Source of the DNA: an uncultured Eubacteriales bacterium
GTDB lineage: Bacteria; Bacillota; Clostridia; Oscillospirales; Oscillospiraceae
Direction of reading: 5' to 3'
Length of the DNA stretch: 36,755 bases
Assembly (NCBI GenBank): GCA_900545815.1
Contig: URAM01000022.1
Span: 1 to 36,755 of the forward strand
Below the pieces are notes generated by a model. That model saw only the letters and a list, made by a program, of their open reading frames with translations. It was not told the DNA's origin and searched no databases. The position numbers and the translations under genes are program-made. This document shows, in pieces, positions 30,656 to 36,755 of this stretch. The first letter of the stretch is position 1; each line of letters opens with the position of its first letter.

Positions 30656-32044
30656 ATGAAACGACTGACCGCACTGCTGCTGACCTGTGCCCTTTTCACC
30701 GCCGCCCTAACCGCCTGCGCCCAGCATGGAACCGACAGCACCAGCAGTTCTGCCGCCCCTTCCCCCCTCTCTCAGGATGCCTTGGCGCAGCCCACCTATC
30801 CCAAGCTGGCGTCTTATCCCAATGAGAAGGACTACGTCAAAGCCAACGGCGACTTTGACAGCGATGGCTTCCAGGCCGCCTACGATGCCTGGCAAGCAGA
30901 TCAGCAGAAGCAGCAAAACCAGCCCAAGGATTACCAGGATGGCCTGAACCAGTTCTGTGCCAGCCATCTGTCCGCCTTCTTCCAGGGAGAGCAGAAGGGC
31001 AATCAAGTTTGCTCCCCCCTGAACCTGTACCTGGCCTTGGGTATGCTTACTGAGGTCACCACCGGAGAGAGCCAGAAGCAGATCTTGCAAGTGCTGGGCA
31101 GCAAAGACCCTGCCGCCCTGCGAGCGCAGGTCAGCGCCCTGTGGAATGCCAACTACAATGATGACGGCACAGTGACCTCCCGTCTGGCCTCCTCCCTGTG
31201 GCTGAACGAGGACGTACCCTATACGCAAAAGACTCTGGACGCTCTGGCGCAGCATTATTACACCAGCACCTTCCAAGGCAAAATGGGTTCAGCCTCCTAC
31301 AACAAAGCCCTGCAAACTTGGCTGAACGAGCAGACCGGCGGGATGCTGAAGGAGCAGGCCGAAGGGGTGACCTTAGAGCCGGAAACCCTTATCGCCCTGG
31401 CCACCACCTTATATTACCGTGCCCAGTGGACAGATCAGTTTAACAAGTCCAACACCAAGCCGGACACCTTCCATGGTTCGGACGGCGATGTGACCTGTGA
31501 TTTTCTCCACCAGAGCCGTACAGGCAGCTACTACTGGGGCGACCGATTCTCTGCTGTCTCCCAAGCGCTGGAAAACAGCGGTTTCCTGTGGTTCTTCCGT
31601 CCGGAGGACGGGGAAACCCCAGAAGCGCTGCTACAGGACAAACAGGTGCAAAAGCTCCTGACTCATCCGGATGGCTGGAAGCAGACGAAGTACCTGACCA
31701 TCCATCGTTCCATCCCTAAATTTGATGTCGCTTCCGACCTGGATTTACAGGAGAGCTTGCACACGCTGGGGATCACCGATGTGTTTGACCGGAAAAAAGC
31801 GGATTTCTCCCCTTTGACCCAGGACAAACAGCCCGCCTACCTGTCCCAGGCCAAGCACGCGGCACGGGTGACCATTGACGAGGATGGCTGCACCGCCGCT
31901 GCGTTCACCGTGATGTCTGTGGATGCCATGTCCGCCCCGCCTGCCGAAGAAGTAGATTTTGTGCTGGATCGCCCCTTCCTCTTTGTGCTCACCGGAGCAG
32001 ACGGTTCGCCGCTGTTCGTGGGTATTGTGAGACAGCCTGCCTGA
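30656..32044 (+). CDS. Serpin-family protease inhibitor, lipoprotein
   Basis: The 462-residue protein has a lipoprotein signal peptide (lipid Cys20 in LTAC), a linker, then a full serpin domain from about residue 95. Landmarks are NQVCSPLNLYLALGMLTEVT, TLIALATTLYYRAQW, IHRSIPKFDVASDLDLQESL, and the C-terminal DFVLDRPFLFVL. The reactive loop is intact: hinge E409-D-G-C-T-A-A-A, then V-D-A-M425-S-A-P-P. Counting from the hinge as in alpha-1-antitrypsin gives P1 Met425, P1' Ser, and Pro at P3' and P4'. The hinge has Cys at P14 and Phe at P9 instead of the usual small residues. An inhibitory role against an elastase-like host or bacterial protease at the cell surface is inferred. AAAAGGAGG precedes the ATG; own promoter and terminator. 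Confidence 0.93.
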   Translation: MKRLTALLLTCALFTAALTACAQHGTDSTSSSAAPSPLSQDALAQPTYPKLASYPNEKDYVKANGDFDSDGFQAAYDAWQADQQKQQNQPKDYQDGLNQFCASHLSAFFQGEQKGNQVCSPLNLYLALGMLTEVTTGESQKQILQVLGSKDPAALRAQVSALWNANYNDDGTVTSRLASSLWLNEDVPYTQKTLDALAQHYYTSTFQGKMGSASYNKALQTWLNEQTGGMLKEQAEGVTLEPETLIALATTLYYRAQWTDQFNKSNTKPDTFHGSDGDVTCDFLHQSRTGSYYWGDRFSAVSQALENSGFLWFFRPEDGETPEALLQDKQVQKLLTHPDGWKQTKYLTIHRSIPKFDVASDLDLQESLHTLGITDVFDRKKADFSPLTQDKQPAYLSQAKHAARVTIDEDGCTAAAFTVMSVDAMSAPPAEEVDFVLDRPFLFVLTGADGSPLFVGIVRQPA

Positions 32045-32055
32045 TCCCTTCACAG

Positions 32056-32087
32056 AAAAAGCGCCTGCATTGCAGGCGCTTTTTATC
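32056..32087. terminator. Bidirectional terminator between serpin and acetate transporter genes
   Basis: A near-perfect palindrome (AAAAAGCGCCTGCA at 32056-32069 and its complement at 32071-32084) has A5 and T5 flanks. Confidence 0.92.
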
Positions 32088-32104
32088 ATAGTTCCGTTGT
32101 CCGC

Positions 32105-32665
32105 TCAACCCACCGGCAGAACAGTCTTGCCATACTCTGCGTTCAAGATCTGGGCCACAGCGTTGTAGACAGCGCAGGCGCCGCAGAAGATGCCCACGCA
32201 GCCGGCGGCCAGGTGAATGGCGTGGACACCGGTGAAATCGCCGATGGAGAGCAGGAAAAAGAGGATAGTCAGGGAGCCAAAGACCACCTGAGTGATGCGG
32301 TTGTGCTTCAGGGTACCGATGAACATGAACAGGCTAAAGATGCCCCAGAGCAGCAGATAGAAGCCCAGGGAGGTGGAATCTCCAGCGGCGATGCTGTCGA
32401 AGGGACAGACCCAGATCAAGACCAGCGACCACCAGAAAAAGCCGTAGGCCACAAAGGCGGTGCCGCCAAAGGTGTTGCCGTGGCAGAATTCCAGGATTCC
32501 GGCGATGATCTGAGCCGCGCCGCCTAGGGCGAGCCCCATGGCAACGATGACGATGGACAGTGGGATGATCTCCGCATTGTGGAGATTGAGCAGGATGGTG
32601 GTCATCCCAAAGCCCAGCAGTCCCAGAGGGCCAGGGTTGACGGGATTCAATTTTTCAGCAGACAT
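32105..32665 (-). CDS. satP: GPR1/FUN34/YaaH (SatP) family acetate/succinate transporter
   Basis: The 186-residue protein has six membrane helices and the family signature NPGPLGLLGFGMTTILLNLHN at residues 10-30. Other conserved parts are GLALGGAAQIIAGILEFCHGNTFG and AFVAYGFFWWSL. The family moves acetate, and in some members succinate, as proton symporters or channels in oligomeric form. In a fermenting anaerobe either uptake or export is possible. The ATG is preceded by AAGGAGG at good distance. It converges with the serpin gene across a shared terminator. Confidence 0.93.
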   Translation of the reverse strand: MSAEKLNPVNPGPLGLLGFGMTTILLNLHNAEIIPLSIVIVAMGLALGGAAQIIAGILEFCHGNTFGGTAFVAYGFFWWSLVLIWVCPFDSIAAGDSTSLGFYLLLWGIFSLFMFIGTLKHNRITQVVFGSLTILFFLLSIGDFTGVHAIHLAAGCVGIFCGACAVYNAVAQILNAEYGKTVLPVG

Positions 32666-32940
32666 GAGGTTCCTCCTTCTATGGTTTGGTTGTGTGGCAG
32701 CGCTCCCGCCTATGTAAGACGAGAGATTGTTAAAATTATACTAAAAATCTCCCCTCGGCACAATCGTTTTCCCGTACTTTTGACTTTTCTGGGAATACGC
32801 ACAATAAATCGCAAGGATTTTTGCGCATTTTCACGACAACCGCCTGCTGTAAATCCAGAACTTTTCCGGTTTATTTTTCTTTTGTATTTCACGATTTCAA
32901 TCTATTTCCGCACTTGCAATCAATTTTCACGTTTTGAAAC

Positions 32941-33118
32941 TCATGTGCAGGATTCTTCGGTTTTCTGCCAATCCTGATAAAGCCTCTCCACAGACACACC
33001 AAAGCATCGCGCTAACGTCAGCAGTTCCGCATCTATAATGAATCCCCATTAAACGTCCTATGCCGCAAGCGCTTTCTCCCCGCACTGTTTCCCGTTGTTT
33101 CATCTGTTCTTTCAGCAT
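32941..33118 (-). pseudogene. Possible decayed XRE-type regulator remnant
   Basis: In the 579-base gap between the SatP and PspC genes, a minus-strand frame from 32941 to 33048 encodes WGFIIDAELLTLARCFGVSV then ERLYQDWQKTEES. This reads like the end of a helix-turn-helix XRE domain (LxxLAxxFGVSVxxL). The upstream part continues in another frame from an ATG at 33118 (MLKEQMKQRETVRGESACGI), which could be the domain's first helix. A frameshift near 33050 would be needed to join them. No ribosome binding site is clear. The rest of the gap (32666-32940) is A/T-rich with nothing I can name. Confidence 0.35.
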
Positions 33119-33147
33119 TTTTTAATCCATCTTTATCCCAATATAGA

Positions 33148-33176
33148 TTGAACCCCACCGCCCCTCGTGCTATAGT
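33148..33176 (+). promoter_or_regulatory. Promoter of the PspC gene
   Basis: TTGAAC (33148-33153) and TATAGT (33171-33176) are 17 bases apart, about 70 bases before the start. Confidence 0.65.
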
Positions 33177-33244
33177 AAAGGCAGATGAAACCGATGGGAA
33201 CCAACGGGTTCCCGTCCTGCAACTACGAAAGAAAGGTGCTCCTC

Positions 33245-33439
33245 ATGAAGAAAAGATTATATCGAATTGAATCCGGCAAAATGCTCGCCGGCGTCTGCGG
33301 GGGGATCGCAGAGTATTTCGACATTGACCCTACTTTGGTTCGTGCTCTGTGGGTTCTGTTCTGCATCCTGGGCGGCAGCGGCATCCTGCTCTACATCATC
33401 CTGGCCGTCCTCATCCCCAGTGAAGACAGCCTGTCTTGA
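33245..33439 (+). CDS. PspC-domain small membrane protein
   Basis: The 64-residue protein is a complete stand-alone PspC domain. The conserved opening KKRLYRIESGKMLAGVCGGI is followed by AEYFDIDPTLVRALWVLFCI, GGSGILLYIILAVLIP and a short acidic tail. One membrane segment, possibly a hairpin, spans about 30-57. PspC proteins take part in membrane-stress responses in proteobacteria; in Clostridia the role of such short forms is not settled. The ATG at 33245 is used because the conserved domain begins there; GAAAGG lies 8 to 9 bases upstream. A terminator follows at 33507. Confidence 0.9.
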   Translation: MKKRLYRIESGKMLAGVCGGIAEYFDIDPTLVRALWVLFCILGGSGILLYIILAVLIPSEDSLS

Positions 33440-33506
33440 CCGATTGCAAACCCGCAGTTTCTTGCCCGCAGGCAATCCATCTGGGACAGAAGCCCGTCCC
33501 CTTCTC

Positions 33507-33537
33507 AGAACGTCCAGCGTTGCTGGACGTTCTTTTT
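33507..33537 (+). terminator. Terminator after the PspC gene
   Basis: A perfect 12-bp stem (33507-33518 with 33522-33533, AGAACGTCCAGC arm), loop GTT, is followed by TTTTG. Confidence 0.9.
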
Positions 33538-33636
33538 GTCACAATCAGTTTGCCTCTGACCTCGCCCTCATCGGCACTATCATCATGGCCTTTATGCAAA
33601 ACCAAATCACCAAACAGCAGACAGTCATTTCCCAGG

Positions 33637-33815
33637 TCAATGGCGGCCGCGCTCCCTTTGCTGCTTGGTAATGCGGCCGCCAACTCTGTACCACGGAAGT
33701 GTTGTTCTTGTCCTCCCTGGTGCGTTTCTCATATTCAAGCACACCCCCGTTGTGGGCGCTCCGAACCTAATTGCACGCTTATCTTAACAGGCGTTTTCAC
33801 AATGACTTCATTCAT
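33637..33815 (-). pseudogene. Small-ORF remnants, possibly of a mobile element
   Basis: On the minus strand an ATG at 33815 with a strong ribosome binding site (GAGGAGT, five bases upstream) opens a 26-codon frame (MNEVIVKTPVKISVQLGSER) that stops at 33735. A second frame (33732-33637, 31 codons, MRNAPGRTRTTLPWYRVGGR) begins next to it. The first resembles the beginnings of small transposon-encoded proteins of clostridial conjugative elements, but the match is from memory and weak. The rest of the 34087-33440 gap holds two terminators and A/T-rich sequence with no ORF I can support. Confidence 0.25.
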
Positions 33816-34034
33816 TTGAGACTCCTCGAAGCCCCAGAAACTCTTTTTCTTTCTATTTTGCATCGGCTCAGCACCAACGCTTGATTACAGCACAGAAAAT
33901 GCGTCTATCTGCGGAGCAGCACCCAATACTACCCAGATACACCTATTGATTATAAAGATGGGCCATTTTCGTAAAATCCAGCGACACATTTTTACAAAGA
34001 ATGGGTTACATATTCGAGATATTCTCTTGTAAAG

Positions 34035-34075
34035 AAGACGGTTCACCGCCTGTAGTGCAGTCGGCGAACCGTCTT
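34035..34075 (-). terminator. Terminator of the surface protein gene
   Basis: A 14-bp stem (34035-34048 with 34062-34075) is complete on the minus strand with one G-U pair, where the plus strand would have an A-C mismatch. The T run after it is weak (TCTTT). Confidence 0.65.
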
Positions 34076-34087
34076 TCGTAAGGTCGC

Positions 34088-35632
34088 TTATTTCATAGTC
34101 TTTTTCTTCTTGCTGATTACCACCGTACCGGCCGCTGTACCACCGCTGACAAACAGCAGCGTGATCCAGAGGACAGGATTGCTGGTATCGCCGGTTTTCG
34201 GACTTGTTGTTCCGCCTGTGCTTGGCTTGTTCTCACTCGGCGTTGTAGATGATACAGAGTTGGACTTCCAAACAGCCTCATAGGTAACATCATTCGTTAC
34301 ATAATCGGCAACCTCAGGCTTCCAGCCAGCAAAGGTATAGCCCTTACGGGTGGGTGTGCCATCGAAGGCAGGAGTAGCCTCCCCGGATTCTACGGTATAA
34401 CTCTGATCCTTGAAGATTTCTTCCCCCTCCACACCATCGGTGTAGGTAACAGTATACTTCTGGGAAGGCTCAAGGCTTTCTGCCTCTGGCGTTATGGACA
34501 GAACTTGGTAGAAAGAAATGTCATCGCCCATCATATCAGGCAGCTGGTCGATCTCCCGACCGTTGATGTAGAGCTTTGTGCGCTCAGTGAAATAGCATCC
34601 CTTCTTCTTGCCTGAGTCAGAAATCTTAAAGATTGCGCTATAACGATACTCTTTGCCGTCTTTGAATTGGGTGAGAAGCCTGTCACCGTATAACTTGTTT
34701 GTTTTATCACTGGATGTGATGCCAATAATATAACCATTCTCAGCAATGCCTTGCCACTCCTGATAGACAATCTCCACATAAGGATTCCGAACAGAACCGC
34801 TGAAACTCGGTTTGTCTCCGGCCTTAAAGCTCAAGGCAACTCCATCCAGTCGAATCTCTTTGATATTGGTTTCAACAATGGATGGAGTCATCGTTTTAAC
34901 GGCGGGAGCATACAGGAATGTTCCGCTCAAACTTGACTTTACGCTTTTCCCATTCACCGTCATGGCAACATCATTGCTGAAGGAATATCCGTCTTTCGGC
35001 TTCAGCATAAGGAAATACATATATTTTTTGCCGCTTTCAAATTCCGTGATAGTCGGCAGAGATCCATGTGAGCCGTTATCAGAATACCAGGTGGCAACAG
35101 GATTGTTATTTTCAAATTGCTGCCAACATTCATAGACGATCTGATATTTATCTGCATCGGCGGCCGCTACTGTGGCTGTCGCCTGCGGTGCATCCCCCGC
35201 CTGATAGTCGAATTTCGCATTTTCGATAGCAGCAGCGGTGATGGTACTTGCTGGCTGTGGGGCTTCCTGCACGATCAGGTCATAGGTAATCTGATAGACC
35301 TGATACTCGTTGACGTGCAGATCTTTGTTCACGCCGCCCGTTTCATCGTCATCTAGTTTGATAATATTAGAACTCTCAAAATGGTCAAACACCATGTTAC
35401 CGATGCGTTTTTCCATGGTGACAGACCCTCTTGCGGAGAACTGCACCTTAATTTTCTCGTCAATTCTCGCAATTTCTGCCTGTACCGCATCGGCACTCAA
35501 ATTTCCCTCAATAAAATCACTGGATTTTTTCACTTCTGTGGTTTCAATTTCAATTCCATCTGCGCCTTTTATTGTTACTTGTGCGGTTGTTTCCACCTTC
35601 GTGTGGTAGAGTATGGGTATATTGATTTGCAA
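34088..35632 (-). CDS. Sortase-anchored surface protein body (InlB-type repeat), cut off from its signal peptide
   Basis: About 514 residues. The N-terminal part (VETTAQVTIKGADGIEIETT and on) is followed by two or three related beta-sandwich-like modules, each with a VYEC/VYQEW strand, and KYMYFLMLKPKDGYSF or EYRYSAIFKISDSG strands. Next comes an InlB B-repeat/List-Bact-rpt module (YTVTYTDGVEGEEIF to GYTFAGWKPEV to VTYEAVW). A Ser/Thr linker, a sorting signal SPKTGD, a hydrophobic span and a KKKK tail end the protein. The motif is the SPxTG type seen in Clostridia. The first codon of this frame is only a TTG with no ribosome binding site. The true start and signal peptide lie upstream in another frame (see 35550-35717). 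Base composition is more A/T-rich than in the left part of the window. Confidence 0.8.
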   Translation of the reverse strand: MQINIPILYHTKVETTAQVTIKGADGIEIETTEVKKSSDFIEGNLSADAVQAEIARIDEKIKVQFSARGSVTMEKRIGNMVFDHFESSNIIKLDDDETGGVNKDLHVNEYQVYQITYDLIVQEAPQPASTITAAAIENAKFDYQAGDAPQATATVAAADADKYQIVYECWQQFENNNPVATWYSDNGSHGSLPTITEFESGKKYMYFLMLKPKDGYSFSNDVAMTVNGKSVKSSLSGTFLYAPAVKTMTPSIVETNIKEIRLDGVALSFKAGDKPSFSGSVRNPYVEIVYQEWQGIAENGYIIGITSSDKTNKLYGDRLLTQFKDGKEYRYSAIFKISDSGKKKGCYFTERTKLYINGREIDQLPDMMGDDISFYQVLSITPEAESLEPSQKYTVTYTDGVEGEEIFKDQSYTVESGEATPAFDGTPTRKGYTFAGWKPEVADYVTNDVTYEAVWKSNSVSSTTPSENKPSTGGTTSPKTGDTSNPVLWITLLFVSGGTAAGTVVISKKKKTMK

Positions 35633-35717
35633 ACGCCGTAATCGGCAGCAGCGACAGCGCCATGCACAGCGTGAGCAGGACTGCCATCCTCTTGTTTTTT
35701 GTGGGTCTTGTTTTCAT
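35550..35717 (-). pseudogene. Signal-peptide fragment of the surface protein (frameshifted)
   Basis: An ATG at 35717 with AAGGAGT five bases upstream opens MKTRPTKNKRMAVLLTLCMA then LSLLPITAFA, a clear Sec signal peptide. It then runs into NQYTHTLPHEGG and stops at 35550. The surface-protein body reads in the next phase (+1). Removing one A from the AAA at 35626-35628 would give AFA followed by INIPILYHTKVE, a good cleavage site and continuous protein. So either a real frameshift mutation or a sequence error lies here. Confidence 0.75.
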
Positions 35718-35811
35718 TGGTTTACTCCTTTTTGGGAATCATTCGCTGTTATGCGCTTTCCACTGGAAAAGGAATCCGGTATCCTATTACGGAACAAACA
35801 CGATTAGAACG

Positions 35812-35921
35812 GCGCCAATCAGATTTTCTGAAAAACCAAACCATCGCCGCATAATGCAAACCACGGCAAATCGGAAAGCGTCCAAACCTTTTGTTCGGTT
35901 GGACACTTTCCTGATTGGCGC
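35812..35921 (-). ncRNA. Long structured leader upstream of the surface protein gene
   Basis: Outer arms are perfect (GCGCCAATCAG at 35812-35822, complement at 35911-35921). Nested at one end, 35873-35885 pairs with 35899-35911 over 13 positions with one exception, a C-A mismatch on the plus strand but a G-U wobble on the minus strand. This favours a minus-strand RNA. It lies between the ABC exporter terminator and the surface-protein signal peptide. It may be a regulatory leader or a small mobile repeat; the family is not recognised. Confidence 0.45.
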
Positions 35922-35930
35922 TTTAGCATG

Positions 35931-35979
35931 AAAAATAAACGGCCTGAATCCTGTGTTGTGCACAGGACTCAGGCCGTTT
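35931..35979 (-). terminator. Terminator of the ABC exporter gene
   Basis: An approximately 18-bp stem (35938-35955 with 35961-35979), complete on the minus strand through one G-U pair, is followed there by TTTATTTTTC. Confidence 0.9.
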
Positions 35980-35994
35980 CGCTTTCCTTCTCTG

Positions 35995-36755
35995 TTATGC
36001 CTTCGCCAACGACCAGCCTTGGCTCTCAGTCTGGAGCTGTACCATATGGGCAAAGACGCCACCCTCATGCAGTAACTGTGCAGGCGATCCCTGTTCGGCT
36101 ACCGCTCCATCTTTGAGCACCACAATCTTATCTGCACTGGAAACGGTACGCATCCGGTGAGCGATGATGAGAACTGTTTTATCCTTGATAAGGCGTGACA
36201 GTGCTTCCTGAATCGCTGTTTCATTCTCGACATCCAGACTGGCGGTGGCTTCGTCCAGCAGGATGATGGGTGCATCCTTCAGGAAGGCACGGGCGATGGA
36301 GATGCGCTGACGCTCGCCGCCGGAAAGGGCGCAGCCATTCTCGCCGATGTTGGTGTTCCACTTGTCCGGCAGCTTTTCGGCAAATTCCTCGCAGTTTGCC
36401 AGCTTTGCCGCCGCAAGGACCTCCTCGTCGGTGGCCCCCTTGCGCCCCAGACGGATGTTTTCCAGAATTGTGTTGTCAAATAGTGTCACATCCTGAAAGA
36501 CGATGGAATACAGGCTCATCAGTTTTTCCGGGTCGATTTGGGAAACATCCATGCCACCCACGGTGATACGACCCTTCTGGTAATCCCAGAACCGTGCTGC
36601 CAGCCGGGAAACGGTGGTCTTGCCGCCGCCGGAGGGGCCCACCAGTGCCGTGACCTCCCCCTGCTTTGCGGTAAAGGAGACATCCCGCAGCACCGTCTCG
36701 CCGGAGTTATAGGCAAAGCCCACATGGTCGAACACGATATCGCAGCCCTGATTGG
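35995..36755 (-). CDS. ABC exporter ATP-binding domain (partial, cut by window edge)
   Basis: The frame is open to the right edge, so the N-terminal transmembrane half lies outside the window. About 253 residues are visible. The nucleotide-binding domain has Walker A GPSGGGKTT, the Q-loop in IVFQDVTLFDNTILENIRLG, signature LSGGERQRISIARAFL, Walker B IILLDEATASLD and the switch His in LIIAHRMRTV. The start VFDHVGFAYNSGETVLRDVS and the Y-type A-loop are typical of fused MsbA/LmrA-like exporters, often found in pairs. Substrate is unknown. The terminator at 35931-35979 ends the transcript. Confidence 0.92.
   Translation of the reverse strand, partial: NQGCDIVFDHVGFAYNSGETVLRDVSFTAKQGEVTALVGPSGGGKTTVSRLAARFWDYQKGRITVGGMDVSQIDPEKLMSLYSIVFQDVTLFDNTILENIRLGRKGATDEEVLAAAKLANCEEFAEKLPDKWNTNIGENGCALSGGERQRISIARAFLKDAPIILLDEATASLDVENETAIQEALSRLIKDKTVLIIAHRMRTVSSADKIVVLKDGAVAEQGSPAQLLHEGGVFAHMVQLQTESQGWSLAKA

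Overview
The window looks like chromosomal DNA of an anaerobic, low-oxygen-adapted Clostridia member, most likely a gut Oscillospiraceae relative (Flavonifractor, Lawsonibacter or Intestinimonas type). This is inferred from GC-rich Firmicutes coding with strong AGGAGG ribosome binding sites, sigma-A promoters (TTGACA/TATAAT), a tryptophan T-box, a reverse-type rubrerythrin, a clostridial type II topoisomerase pair and many lipoproteins with LxAC lipoboxes. No species call is possible from sequence reading alone.

Layout. 1-1419 (+): signal peptidase I, a Nudix-fold protein that has lost its catalytic glutamates, and a small membrane protein. 1466-4943 (-): a T-box (specifier UGG) controlled ABC uptake system, trpX-trpY-trpZ. 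5000-6140 (+): asparagine synthetase A with its own promoter. 6164-6487: a cluster of four hairpins and tRNA-Gly(GCC) with promoter and terminator. 6526-12198 (-): operon parE-parC-transglutaminase-like lipoprotein. 12211-14073 (+): a DUF975 membrane protein, then a rubrerythrin whose reading frame holds two rubredoxin-like domains and a second, internal ribosome binding site. 14085-18167 (-): four-gene envelope acylation operon (SGNH, DUF4358, MBOAT, DHHW). 18288-23296 (+): HD-domain protein, membrane-anchored phospholipase D, large LuxR/MalT-type ATPase regulator. 23337-26099 (+): a DUF2442-like protein and three consecutive lipoproteins. 26122-28218 (-): NhaC antiporter and a further lipoprotein. 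28383-32084: HI0933 flavoprotein (+), Sel1-repeat protein (-), and a lipoprotein serpin (+) whose reactive loop resembles that of human alpha-1-antitrypsin. 32105-33537: acetate/succinate transporter (-) and a PspC protein (+).

From about 33540 to the right end the character changes: few genes, more A/T, remnants of small ORFs, a sortase-anchored surface protein whose signal peptide is separated from the body by a frameshift, a long structured leader, and the end of an ABC exporter. This part looks horizontally acquired and partly decayed.

How the genes fit together: the window is mostly housekeeping genes (amino-acid supply, topology, oxygen defence) plus envelope genes (signal peptidase, O-acylation, PLD, lipoproteins, serpin, sortase substrate). 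I found no CRISPR array, prophage, intact IS or complete defence system. The strongest candidates for new biology are the serpin, the dual-start rubrerythrin, the lipoprotein trio and the structured intergenic elements.
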